From: Actinomadura litoris
GTDB lineage: Bacteria; Actinomycetota; Actinomycetes; Streptosporangiales; Streptosporangiaceae
Direction of reading: 5' to 3'
DNA: 64,000 nt
Assembly (NCBI RefSeq): GCF_009733595.1
Contig: NZ_WOFH01000001.1
Location: 434,001-498,000, forward strand
Below the pieces are notes generated by a model. The model was not told where the DNA came from, did no database searches, and saw nothing but the letters and a program-made list of their open reading frames with translations. The translations under genes were made by a program, and so were the position numbers. This document shows, piece by piece, positions 51,107 through 59,977 of the stretch (positions are counted from its first letter, which is position 1; every line of letters begins with the position of its first letter).

Positions 51107-54100
51107 ATGCGATTCGGGGTGCTCGGACCGCTGGAGGTGTGGACAGCGGACGGCACCCCGGTGGCGGTGCGCGGGGCGAAGATACGGGCGCTGCTGGCCG
51201 TCCTGCTCGGGCACGAGGGACGGCCGGTGCCGGTGGACCGGTTGATCGACGACCTGTGGGGCGCCGCGCCGCCCCGCGATCCAGCTGGAGCGCTCCAGGT
51301 CAAGGTCTCGCAGCTGCGCCGCGTCCTGGACGAGGCCGAGCCGGGCGCCCGGGGCCTGGTGTCCTTCGAGGAGGGGCTGGGGTACCGGCTCCGGGTGGAC
51401 GCCGAGGCCGTCGACGCGACGCGGTTCACCGGTCTGCTGGCGCGGGCGCGCGAAGCCCCCGACCCGCGGTCGCGGACGGGCCTGCTGACGGAGGCGCTGG
51501 AGCTGTGGCGCGGACCGGCCTTCGCCGACTTCGCCGACGAGGAGTTCGCGCGTCCCGCCATCGCCCTCCTGGAGGAGCGGCGGCTCACGGCCGTCGAAGA
51601 ACGGGCGGAGGCGAGCCTGGAGATCGGCGAGCGGGGAGCGCCGGCGAGCGAGCTGGGCGACCTGGTCGATCGGCATCCCCTGCGCGAACGGCTCCGCGCC
51701 GCGTACATGCGCGCCCTGTACGGCGCCGGACGCCAGGGCGAGGCCCTGGAGACCTACGCCGACCTCCAGGCACGCCTGCGCGACGAACTGGGCGTCGACC
51801 CCGGCCCCGGGATCGCCGAACTCCACCGGCGGATCCTCGACCAGGACCCCGCCCTCGCCGCGGCGCCCGGAACGCCTCCGCGGACCAACCTCCCCGCGCA
51901 GATCAGCGAGCTGGTCGGCCGTGACGAGGCGGTGGCCCGGGTCCGGACGCTGCTGGAGTCCGCCCGGCTGGTCACGCTCACCGGACCCGGCGGCGTCGGC
52001 AAGACGCGGCTGGCCCTGGAGACCGCCTCCGGGGCGGCCGAACGCCATCCGGACGGTGTGTGGCTCGTCGAGCTGGCCGGCCTCGACCGCGTGGCGGGGG
52101 CCCGCGAGGGCGATCGGCTCGCGGGAGCCCGCGAGGGCGACCTGCTGGCGGAGACCGTGATCGCCGTCCTCGACGTCCGCGATGACGCCGCGCCGGGCCT
52201 GCCGCGTTCCGGTGTGGCCGCCGATCCGGTCGAACGGCTCGCCGGGGTGCTGCGGGGCCGGAGGGCGCTGCTCGTCCTGGACAACTGCGAGCACGTGATC
52301 GACGCGGTCGCCGCGCTGAGCGAGCGGCTGCTGCGGGCAGCACCGGAAATCACGATCCTCGCCACCAGCCAGGAACCCCTCGGGCTCGCCGGAGAGGCGG
52401 TCTGGCCGGTTCCTCCGCTGGAGCTGCCCTACTCTCCCTCCGACAACGGGCCCGCGGCCCTCCGGCGGTTCAGCGCCGTCCGGCTGTTCGAGGCGCGCGC
52501 CGCGGCCGCCGCGCCGGGATTCGAGATCGACGCCGCGAACGCCCGCGCGGTCGCGGCGATCTGCCGCCGGCTGGACGGCGTCCCGCTGGCCCTGGAGCTC
52601 GCGGCCACCCGCCTGCGGGCGCTGGACGTCCACGACCTGGCGGCACGGCTCGACGACCGGTTCCGGCTGCTCTCGTCCGGGCACCGCGGCGCCCCGGCGC
52701 GGCAGCGGACCATGCGCGCGATGATCGACTGGAGCTGGGAACTGCTCTCCGACGCGGAGCGCGTCGTCCTGCGGCGGCTCGCGGTGCACGTCGATGGCTG
52801 CACGCTGGAGGCGGCCGAGGAGGTCTGCGCGGACGGCGACGTGGCGTCCGAGGACGTCCTCGGCCTGCTGGCCCGCCTCGTCGACCGCTCGATGGTGGTC
52901 AGGGCCGGTGGCCCGGCCGGGACCCGCTACCGGCTGCTGGAATCGGTCGCCGCCTACGCCCTGGAACGCCTGGAGGAGGCCGGGGAGACCGGACGGCTCC
53001 GCCTGCGGCACCTGACCTTCTACACGGAACTGGCCGAACGGTCCGAGCGGCGGCTGCGCGGCCATGACCAGCGGCGAGCGCTCCAGCGTCTGGACGCCGA
53101 GCACGGCAACCTGCGGGGGGCGCTGGAGGAGGCCGTCCAACGCCGCGACGCCGGCCATGCCCTGCGGCTGGTCAACGCGATGGCCTGGTACCGGTACCTG
53201 CGCGGCAGGATCGGCGAGGGACGGCGCGCGTTCGCGACGGCGCTGGGCGTCCAGGACGAGGCCCCCACCGCGACGAGAGCGCGGGCCGAGGCGTGGAAGA
53301 CCGGCCTGGACCTCCTCGGCGAACGGACCACGCAATTCCGCACGCCCTCGGAGGCCATCGCCGATCCGGGCGAACAGGCCAGAGCGGAGTGGTTCCTCAG
53401 CGACGTGCTGCTCGGCGCGGGCGATCTGACCCTCAGCCGGGACCTGGTGAACCGGGCGCTGCCGGTGTTCCGGCGGCTCGGCGACCGCTGGGGCACCGCC
53501 GCGGCCCTGGCCACCGAGGCCAACCAGGCCCTCGTCCGCGGCGACCTCGGCACGCTCGGCCGGGCCGGGACGGAGAGCCTCGCGGTGTTCGACGAACTGG
53601 GAGACCGGTGGGGGCAGGCCCGGGCCACCGACCTGCTCGCCAGGCTCGCGGAGATCAAGGGCGACCATCGCGAGGCCGCCGCGCTCGTCCGCGGCGGCCT
53701 CCGGCCGGCCGAGGAGCTCGGGCTGTGGTTGCAGGTCTCGCTGCTCCAGTCCGCGCTCGGCCGGCTCGCCCTCCTGGCGGGCGACCACGCCGAGTCGGAC
53801 CGCCGCCACGAGCGGGGCAGGAGCCTCGCCGCCGAGCACGGCTACCGCCCCGGCGAGGCCTTCGCACTCACCGGCCTGGCCCTCACCGCCCGCCGCGCGG
53901 GCCGCCTCGACGAGGCCGAGACCCACATGCGCACCGCCCTCGCCTGGGAACGCGAGGTGCGGTTCGCGCCGGGCATCACGCTCGCCCTGGCCGAGCTCGG
54001 ATTCACCGCCGAGCAGCGCGGGGACGCCCCGGCGGCGGCGGAACTCCACCGGGAGGCCCTCGCCGTCGCGCAGGAAACCGGCGACCCCCGGGCGATCGCG

Positions 54101-54337
54101 CTGGCCCTCGAAGGCATGGCCGGCGTGGCGGCCCGCACGGGCGCCCCGGCGGACGCCGCACGGCTCCTCGGCGAGGCCGCCGCCCTGCGCGAGTCCACGG
54201 GCGCGCCCCTGCCACCCGAAGAACGCGCGGACGTCGACCGCATCACCGGCACGGCACGATCGGCACTCGGCGACGAAGCCTTCACCACGGCGTTCGCCAA
54301 GGGCCACACCCTCGACCGTCCGCACCCGCCCAGGTAG
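51107..54337 (+). CDS. AfsR/SARP-like regulator: winged helix, BTAD, NB-ARC, TPR
   Basis: A 1076-residue protein from ATG 51107 with GGGG 2 bases before it; the frame extends upstream only as noise. Domains: OmpR-like winged helix (1-95; LGPLEVWTADGTPVAVRGAK), BTAD (about 97-245; LRERLRAAYMRALYGAGRQG), NB-ARC NTPase with an intact Walker A TGPGGVGKTRLALE (about 292) and LLVLDNCEHV, then helical repeats/TPR (about 640-1050). A short duplication gives AREGDRLAGAREGD at about 330. It is divergent from the reductase/MFS operon with 150 bases between, so local control is likely. Confidence 0.88.
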   Translation: MRFGVLGPLEVWTADGTPVAVRGAKIRALLAVLLGHEGRPVPVDRLIDDLWGAAPPRDPAGALQVKVSQLRRVLDEAEPGARGLVSFEEGLGYRLRVDAEAVDATRFTGLLARAREAPDPRSRTGLLTEALELWRGPAFADFADEEFARPAIALLEERRLTAVEERAEASLEIGERGAPASELGDLVDRHPLRERLRAAYMRALYGAGRQGEALETYADLQARLRDELGVDPGPGIAELHRRILDQDPALAAAPGTPPRTNLPAQISELVGRDEAVARVRTLLESARLVTLTGPGGVGKTRLALETASGAAERHPDGVWLVELAGLDRVAGAREGDRLAGAREGDLLAETVIAVLDVRDDAAPGLPRSGVAADPVERLAGVLRGRRALLVLDNCEHVIDAVAALSERLLRAAPEITILATSQEPLGLAGEAVWPVPPLELPYSPSDNGPAALRRFSAVRLFEARAAAAAPGFEIDAANARAVAAICRRLDGVPLALELAATRLRALDVHDLAARLDDRFRLLSSGHRGAPARQRTMRAMIDWSWELLSDAERVVLRRLAVHVDGCTLEAAEEVCADGDVASEDVLGLLARLVDRSMVVRAGGPAGTRYRLLESVAAYALERLEEAGETGRLRLRHLTFYTELAERSERRLRGHDQRRALQRLDAEHGNLRGALEEAVQRRDAGHALRLVNAMAWYRYLRGRIGEGRRAFATALGVQDEAPTATRARAEAWKTGLDLLGERTTQFRTPSEAIADPGEQARAEWFLSDVLLGAGDLTLSRDLVNRALPVFRRLGDRWGTAAALATEANQALVRGDLGTLGRAGTESLAVFDELGDRWGQARATDLLARLAEIKGDHREAAALVRGGLRPAEELGLWLQVSLLQSALGRLALLAGDHAESDRRHERGRSLAAEHGYRPGEAFALTGLALTARRAGRLDEAETHMRTALAWEREVRFAPGITLALAELGFTAEQRGDAPAAAELHREALAVAQETGDPRAIALALEGMAGVAARTGAPADAARLLGEAAALRESTGAPLPPEERADVDRITGTARSALGDEAFTTAFAKGHTLDRPHPPR

Positions 54338-54421
54338 CTCGACCGCCGGGACCATCCGCCCCCCAAGTCGCCGAACGTCCCGGGGTCGCCGTGCGACCCA
54401 TGCGAGGGCACCGTGAGCTCC

Positions 54422-54577
54422 ATGACCGCAAGCCTGCTCGTGGTCGAGGACGAGCCCGGCATCCGTCGGGCGGCGGATTCACCATGCCGACCCGGCGGTG
54501 CTCTCGCCCTGCCTGACGACCCGCGCGGTCAAGGAATCGAAATCGTTAGTCGGCAGCGGTGGGTGGTGAATTTGTGA
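54422..54577 (+). pseudogene. Response-regulator N-terminal stub
   Basis: ATG 54422 opens TASLLVVEDEPGIRRAA, the first strand and acidic pair (ED/DE) of a response-regulator receiver domain. The following 30 codons are unrelated and end at a stop, so the phosphorylated Asp and the DNA-binding domain are lost. It is a deletion remnant after the AfsR-like gene. Confidence 0.6.
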
Positions 54578-54675
54578 GCGCAGCCATGCGCGCGGTTCCC
54601 CATAGGGGTTACCACACCCATGGCCACAAGCCCACCATCCCCATGATCGCCACATTCGCGGCTAGCAGTCATCAG

Positions 54676-54866
54676 GGCAGGATGAGTGGGCGCGCGGATC
54701 CGATCCACGCCTCAGGAAAGTTGTTCCGGCCTCCGGCCGAGGTGGTGGCCTTGCGGTTTTACACCAGGTAGCCGGTGTAGTTGGAATTGGTCAGCACCTC
54801 TCGGACCGAGGAGTACGTCCACTTGCTCACACTGCGCTGCTTGGAGGTGACGAGAGCAATGGTCAA
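54676..54866 (-). pseudogene. Large serine recombinase remnant (recombinase domain)
   Basis: On the minus strand, LVTSKQRSVSKWTYSSVREV continues TNSNYTGYLV, a stop codon where Trp is expected, then NRKATTSAGGRNNFPEAWI. This is the conserved recombinase-domain stretch of phage or ICE-type serine integrases (WTyssVrxiLtNpxYTGhxVWNR). Both sides are gone. It marks a past integration event. Confidence 0.62.
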
Positions 54867-55104
54867 GAGCTGTGGATCAAGATCTTTAGGCTACTTTCCG
54901 GCAGGCTTGATCGGGTAGGGCGTAGGGTGCGACGAGTCCGCCGTTGATGAAGGCGGCATCGGCGCGGACGGGGGCCACCAAGGTGTGGGATGTTGACCGG
55001 GAGCGCAAGCCTGAGAGGTGTTCTACTTCAATACCATGCGTTCCACGCAAGTGAGGCCGGCCTGCATGGGCATGGCCTCTTCCTGCTGCCCGGAGGCATA
55101 ACTT

Positions 55105-55752
55105 ATGCGTTCAAGATGGCTCCTGGTTGCGGTTTTCCTTCTCGGCGCCACGGCGTGCGGGTCTGACGGGGGGAAGGCCGCCACGGAGGTCAGGAGCGGG
55201 TCGCCTGCATCTTCGCCCGTGAATCCGGCCCCATCACCTTCGGCGTCGCATTCTCGGTCATTGCCCCCGTGGCATCTGCACGGCAAGCCGCGCTGCGATC
55301 GGCGCTCCTGGGCGTCGAGCCTGTGCCAGCATCCCCGGATCAGCGAGGACAGCGGTGTTCTCACCAAGGTTCAGGCGACCGAGCACAACGGCTACGACCG
55401 GGTCACCTTCACGTTTGACGCCTCCCGGCCGCTTCCCGGATACGGGGTGCGGTACGTCCCTGAAGTGATCAAGGATCCGTCGGCGAGAAAAGTGGAAATG
55501 CCAGGCCAGGCATACCTGGAGATCTCCTTCAGTTACGCCAATTCCATCACGGGGAAGCAGGGTTTGGGGACGCTGCTCAAGCCGAACCCTGAGCGTCCGG
55601 TGCTCATCAGTGGCCTCCACCTGCTACGTGCCTATGTCATGACCTCCGACCGCCATGGCCGTACCGACTTCGTGCTGGGGCTGGGGGACGCGGTGGACTT
55701 CCGGGTGCGCAACCGCGGCACCGCGGTATTCCTGGACGTCAGGCATCGCTAG
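55105..55752 (+). CDS. Lipoprotein with AMIN-like domain
   Basis: A 215-residue protein from ATG 55105 with CGGAGG 8 bases upstream. The signal peptide ends in a lipobox (LLGATAC, Cys about 18), followed by a Ser/Pro-rich linker (about 25-55). The C-terminal domain has NGYDRVTFTFDASRPLPGYG, VRYVPEVIKDPSARKVEMPG and GLGDAVDFRVRNRGTAVFLD, typical of the AMIN-like domain of actinobacterial lipoproteins. It is expected to sit outside the membrane, perhaps contacting the cell wall. Confidence 0.78.
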   Translation: MRSRWLLVAVFLLGATACGSDGGKAATEVRSGSPASSPVNPAPSPSASHSRSLPPWHLHGKPRCDRRSWASSLCQHPRISEDSGVLTKVQATEHNGYDRVTFTFDASRPLPGYGVRYVPEVIKDPSARKVEMPGQAYLEISFSYANSITGKQGLGTLLKPNPERPVLISGLHLLRAYVMTSDRHGRTDFVLGLGDAVDFRVRNRGTAVFLDVRHR

Positions 55753-55992
55753 GCGCCCGCTGATACGAGGTTGACCTTGGCGCGGTGGCGAAGGTCGACT
55801 CGGGTCTGGAGCCGGAACGTCCGGATTGCTCAGCGCCTTCGGGCGGCGTCCGGAGCGGGGCGCCGAGCCGCTGTTGGCCGGCCGGTTCGACCGGGTCCGC
55901 GTAAGGTGCTTCCGCTGCATGAGTAGTCGCCAGGGGCGCCGTTGCAACACTGGTTTAGTAAAGGCGTTGTCACCTCTGAGAAGGGACCTCCG

Positions 55993-57085
55993 ATGCGCCG
56001 GATCAGCCCCCTCCTCGCCGCGGCTTTCGCGGTGTTATCGCTTTCCCAAGGTGCGGCGCGGGCCGCGGAAGGCTGGACCGCCTCGCCGGCGACCGGTGTG
56101 AACGGTCCGGTGAGCAGCTTCAGCGACACCGACGCCTGGGCCCTCGGCGGCGACCGCGGCTTCGCGCACTGGGACGGCCGGGACTGGCGCAACGTCCCGG
56201 CGCCGGACGGCGGCGGGACGATGGAGGCGATCGCCGACGCCGGGCCGTCCGACGCGTGGGCGGTCGGCCGGCGAGGCGCCCCTCCCGCTGGGAAGAACTT
56301 CGTCACGCAGATCCAGCACTGGGACGGCGTGAGCTGGAACATCATCCCCAGCCCGGAGTTTCGGGGCCGGTACGCGGCCCTCTGGGGCGTGGCGGCGCTC
56401 GCGCCGGACGACGCGTGGGCGGTCGGCTGCGACGAACCACCGCCCTGGCCGAGCACTGGGACGGCGAAGGCTGGAGCCGCGTCACCGTGCCCGTCCCCGG
56501 CACCGGGCTCCACTCCCCGCTGACCGCGATCAGCGGGAGCTCGTCGCGCGACATCTGGGCGATCGGCACCTACGGCAACCCCGGGCAGGCCCCGAACTCG
56601 CTGTTCGCGACGCACTACGACGGGGCGGCGTGGCGCGCCGTGCCCATGGAGCAGGTCCCGGGCCACGCCGACGGCACCTACGCGCTGCCCCGGTCAGTGG
56701 TCGCCATCGGCGCGAACGATGCCTGGGTGGTCGGCTACACGACCGGCACCGGGCAGCGGGGCGGCACGCTGACCGAGCACTGGGACGGGACGCGATGGCG
56801 GATCGTCCCCAGCCCGTTCGACCACCCCTCACCCACCTCGACCCCTACCGGCTCGCTGCACAAGGTCACGGCGCGCGCGCCGGACGACGTCTGGGCGGGC
56901 GGCTCCACCTACGACCATCTCGGGGGCCACTACGGGGTGCTGCTGCTGCACTGGAACGGCGTCCGCTGGACCCAGGACACCACCGCGCCGACCACAACCT
57001 CATCAAGGGGCTCTCCACCACCCTCGGCGGCCACGTCATCTGGGCCACCAACTACGGCCACCCGGAACTCCTCACCCACTCCTAG
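55993..57085 (+). pseudogene. Frameshifted secreted protein with DAWAVG/HWDG repeats
   Basis: From ATG 55993 a signal peptide (LLAAAFAVLSLSQGAARA) precedes repeats of the type DAWAVG ... HWDGxxW (for example SDAWAVGRRG, QHWDGVSWNIIPSP, DIWAIGTYG, DVWAGGSTY, LLHWNGVRWTQ), suggesting a beta-propeller-like exoprotein. Coding continuity needs two frame changes, near 56430 and near 56990, after which HNLIKGLSTTLGGHVIWATN leads to the stop. Either the gene is decayed or the assembly has two errors. Confidence 0.72.
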
Positions 57086-57187
57086 GTCGCGCACGCCCCT
57101 ACCGTCCGAGGACCTCGGTGCCTGTGATCCCGGTCAGGTATCGCCTTGTGGTGGTGGTCGGGTCGTCTTCTCGCAGCGCTTCCGCGA

Positions 57188-57224
57188 CGTGGCTGGACGG
57201 CTGCGGGGTGGCCGTCCAGCCACG
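57188..57224 (-). terminator. Strong 13-bp hairpin terminator
   Basis: CGTGGCTGGACGG (57188-57200) and CCGTCCAGCCACG (57212-57224) form a perfect 13-bp stem with an 11-base loop, 3 bases beyond the stop of the minus-strand NTF2-like gene. Lying between convergent genes, it can act in both directions. Confidence 0.78.
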
Positions 57225-57227
57225 GTG

Positions 57228-57758
57228 TTACGGCCTTTCGCCTGGGTGTAGGCGTTGCGGGATGTTCGTCAGCGGGAAGTTCTTCCAGAAGTAGGCATCG
57301 GCCGCGTGCTGGTCCCCGGGGTAGTTGACGGCCTCGGCGATCCGGCGGCGTTCGATGCGGAACGCCAGGGCCCAGGTGATGTCCAGGCCCTTCGGCTTGG
57401 TGCTCCAGCCTCGGTGCAGGTCCACGACCCAGTCGCCGTCCGCCGCGAGGAAAATCGTCTCGGCCTGGAATCCGGCGCGGGCGAGTTGGGCGAAGAACGC
57501 CAGCACCTCGTCGACCCCCTTCATCGTCCCGGCCAGCGGGTGATGGCCGGGAATCGTCCATGTGACGTCCGGGGCGAAGAACCGCTCACGGAGCGCCCGG
57601 AGGTCGTTCTTGGCGTAGGCGGCGTAGTAACCGCGGATCAGGGTGACGTTGGGATGTTCCTTCGGGGGCTCGGCCGACGCCGCGGGGGTGGCGATGGCTG
57701 CGGCCGCTCCGGCCACCGTGAGGCCACGGAGCAGGGTCGCGCGGGAGAGGTCGGACAC
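57228..57758 (-). CDS. Secreted NTF2-like (SnoaL-type) protein
   Basis: A 176-residue protein. GTG 57758 follows AAGGAG at 5 bases; GTG 57764 would overlap the MFS stop. An N-terminal signal (ATLLRGLTVAGAAAAIATPA, then ASA) precedes NVTLIRGYYAAYAKNDLRAL and FFAPDVTWTIPGHHPLAGTM, typical of SnoaL-like NTF2-fold domains. It probably acts outside the membrane, with an unknown ligand. It is the last gene of an MFS operon and is followed by a strong hairpin terminator. Confidence 0.82.
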   Translation of the reverse strand: MSDLSRATLLRGLTVAGAAAAIATPAASAEPPKEHPNVTLIRGYYAAYAKNDLRALRERFFAPDVTWTIPGHHPLAGTMKGVDEVLAFFAQLARAGFQAETIFLAADGDWVVDLHRGWSTKPKGLDITWALAFRIERRRIAEAVNYPGDQHAADAYFWKNFPLTNIPQRLHPGERP

Positions 57759-57760
57759 GG

Positions 57761-59188
57761 TCACTCCTTCTTCTTGGACGGGGTGGTGCCGCCGTACGGC
57801 AGGACCGCGATCACGAGGGCACCGAGCACCGCGACGGCGGCGCCCGCGACATAGGCGGCGTGATAGCCGTCGAGCACGCCGGACGGGGTGCCGGGCGACC
57901 CCGCGGCATGGGCGACCGTCACCAGGGCGGCGACGCCGAGACTGCCGCCGAGTTGCTGGGACGTGACGTTCAGGGCGCCGGCCACACCGTGCCGGGCCTG
58001 CGGGACGTCGGTGAGCGAGGCCGCCGTCAGCGCGGCGAACGCCAGCCCCTGCCCCACGCTCATGACGGCGATCCCGGGCAGGACGTCCGCCCGGTAGCCG
58101 CCGCCGAGGGGAGTCCGCGCCCAGAGGACGCCGACGCCGAGGGCGATGAGCAGCAGGCCGCCGACGATCAGGGGACGCTGGCCCACCCGGGCGAGGACGC
58201 GGCCCGCCACGTTGGCGGAGACCATGACGATCAGGCCCATCGGCACGATCGCCAGCCCCGACTCCAGCGGCGAGTAGCCCAGCATCCCTTGCAGGTAGAG
58301 GGGCGCGAAGAAGAGCAGGCCCAGCACCGGGGTGAAGAAGGCCACCGCGGCCAGCGTCGCCCGGCGCACCGGTGTGGAATGGAAGATCGTCAGAGGCAGG
58401 AGGGGGTCGGCGGTGCGCCGTTCCCAGAACACGAAGCCGATGAGCAGGACGACCGCGACGACGATCGGGGCCCACGTCCGCGCATCGGCCCATCCGTTCG
58501 TCGCCGCGTTGCCCACCCCGTACACGGCGGCCACCAGGCCGGAGGTGGCGAGGACCGCGCCCTGCGGGTCCATGCTCTGCCTTTCCCGGGTGCCGGACGG
58601 CAGGAGGCTCCGCACCGCCAGCAACACCGCCAGGGCGATCGCGGTGAGGACGGCGAACACCGCGCGCCAGCCGAACGCGTCGGTCAGGACCCCGCCCAGC
58701 ACCAGGCCGCCGCTGAAGCTGGACGCGCCGACCGAGGTGTAGACGGCCAGGGCCCGGTCGCGGAGCGGACCCTCGGGAAACAGCTGGGTCACCAGGGCGA
58801 GCGAGGCCGGGCCGGACAGCGCGGCTCCCAGCCCCTGACCGGCGCGGGCGACGACGAGGACCTCCGCCGTCGGCGCCGCCGCGGCGATCGCCGCGCACAC
58901 GGTGAAGACGCCGATGCCGAGGGCGAAGACCGGCCGCCGGCCGAGCACGTCCGCCGCCCGGCCGCCGAAGAGCAGGAAGCCGGCGAAGGCCGCCGCGTAC
59001 AAGGTGATCGTCCATTGCAGCAGGGCGTCGTCCATGTCGAGCTCCCGGCCGATCACCGGCAGGGCGGCGTTCACGACCGCCACGCTGCCGGTGTCGATGG
59101 CCAGGCCCGCGGCGAGGACGACCAGGGCCGCCCAGGTGCGTCGGCCGACCCGTTCGCCGTCCCGATGGACGGCGAGGTTGGTGCTCAC
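57761..59188 (-). CDS. MFS transporter (DHA2, 14-TM type)
   Basis: A 475-residue transporter; GTG 59188 on the minus strand has AGGAG 5 bases upstream, with GTG 59194 the alternative. Motifs: AAGLAIDTGSVAVVNAALPV in helix 1 (the DHA2 position), DVLGRRPVFALGIGVF (motif A) and RAGQGLGAALSGPASLALV (motif B). About 14 hydrophobic segments are visible and the C-terminus is a Lys-rich tail. It exports an unknown compound by proton exchange. It lies between two exported NTF2-like proteins, all divergent from the LysR gene. Confidence 0.88.
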   Translation of the reverse strand: MSTNLAVHRDGERVGRRTWAALVVLAAGLAIDTGSVAVVNAALPVIGRELDMDDALLQWTITLYAAAFAGFLLFGGRAADVLGRRPVFALGIGVFTVCAAIAAAAPTAEVLVVARAGQGLGAALSGPASLALVTQLFPEGPLRDRALAVYTSVGASSFSGGLVLGGVLTDAFGWRAVFAVLTAIALAVLLAVRSLLPSGTRERQSMDPQGAVLATSGLVAAVYGVGNAATNGWADARTWAPIVVAVVLLIGFVFWERRTADPLLPLTIFHSTPVRRATLAAVAFFTPVLGLLFFAPLYLQGMLGYSPLESGLAIVPMGLIVMVSANVAGRVLARVGQRPLIVGGLLLIALGVGVLWARTPLGGGYRADVLPGIAVMSVGQGLAFAALTAASLTDVPQARHGVAGALNVTSQQLGGSLGVAALVTVAHAAGSPGTPSGVLDGYHAAYVAGAAVAVLGALVIAVLPYGGTTPSKKKE

Positions 59189-59212
59189 GTGCACTCCTAC
59201 GGCGATCGAAGG

Positions 59213-59665
59213 TCAGTGGTAGCGGCCGAGGACGTCGCGGATCAGGCCGTCGCGGACCAGGAAGGCGTAGGAGAAGCTCTCGCCGCCCCCGCTCCCGGTG
59301 GAGAAGTCGTAGTCCACGCGGTAGCGCTCTCCGTCCCACCGGCTTCGGGTGACCTTGTAGCGGCCGCCCGCGTCGAGCACCTCGGGGATGAGGAAGCGGG
59401 TCATGATCTCCTCGCGCGAGCGGTAGATCCGGCCGGCGCTGTCGAACCGGGCGTCCTCGGCGAACACGGCGGCCACGCCCTTGCGGTCGCCGGCGTTGGC
59501 GGCCTCGACGAAGCGCTGGGCGATGCGTTCGGCCGCCGCCCTGTCGGCCGGTGGCGCAGCCGGGCTTCCGCTGGGGTCCGCACGGCCTGGCCGGGCCGTT
59601 CCCGAGCAGCCCGCCGCCAACGCCAACACCAATGCCGCCAAGCCGACCTGCCCGCTGAATCGCAT
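59213..59665 (-). CDS. NTF2-like lipoprotein
   Basis: A 150-residue protein from ATG 59665 on the minus strand. A lipobox (LALAAGC, Cys about 20) is followed by a Pro/Ala-rich linker, then RAAAERIAQRFVEAANAGDR and VFAEDARFDSAGRIYRSREE, the NTF2-like/SnoaL pattern. It should be anchored outside the membrane. It is the first gene of the operon with the MFS transporter, starting 312 bases from the LysR gene in the opposite direction. Confidence 0.8.
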   Translation of the reverse strand: MRFSGQVGLAALVLALAAGCSGTARPGRADPSGSPAAPPADRAAAERIAQRFVEAANAGDRKGVAAVFAEDARFDSAGRIYRSREEIMTRFLIPEVLDAGGRYKVTRSRWDGERYRVDYDFSTGSGGGESFSYAFLVRDGLIRDVLGRYH

Positions 59666-59820
59666 GACCCTTCACCTCTGGTTGGACGAGCTTCATGAAC
59701 CCGGCCCGGCAGGCGCGGGGGGCTCCCGCCGAGCCGGGTCGGTAGGGAGCCCTCAGACATCGGGCTCCTCGCGCCTTCAGGAAAACGCGGAGCCGCCCGG
59801 CGCGTCCAAGACCTTCTGCC

Positions 59821-59835
59821 ATGCAATAACCGCAT
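59821..59835. promoter_or_regulatory. Candidate LysR box (T-N11-A) in divergent promoter
   Basis: ATGCAATAACCGCAT is an interrupted palindrome with a T-N11-A core, the consensus of LysR-type binding sites, in the region between the LysR gene and the lipoprotein/MFS operon. Only one such clear site was noticed in the 312-base gap. Confidence 0.4.
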
Positions 59836-59977
59836 AGCTGGCGTCAGCCGGTCGGTCGTCCACCCACGGCGTCGACGCCGTCCCGACCGCAGCGGACACT
59901 CGGCTTCGCCGCACGGGTCCGGGACCGCGGCCCATACAGTGAACGCATAGATCAACGCCCGGCCAGGGAGGTTGCGC

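Noticed and set aside
51029..54355. Very long minus-strand open frame (about 1100 codons) opposite the AfsR-like gene
   Set aside because: Composition follows third-position GC bias of the plus-strand gene, with no domain motifs; the plus strand has complete winged-helix, BTAD, NB-ARC and TPR signatures.
54346..54383. CCGGGAC/GTCCCGG inverted repeat after the AfsR-like gene
   Set aside because: A 7-bp stem with a 24-base loop and no T-run is expected by chance in such GC-rich DNA.
57228..59822. Single 864-codon minus-strand frame spanning NTF2-like and MFS genes
   Set aside because: The upstream part is out of frame with the real MFS gene; only its last 176 codons encode a recognisable protein.
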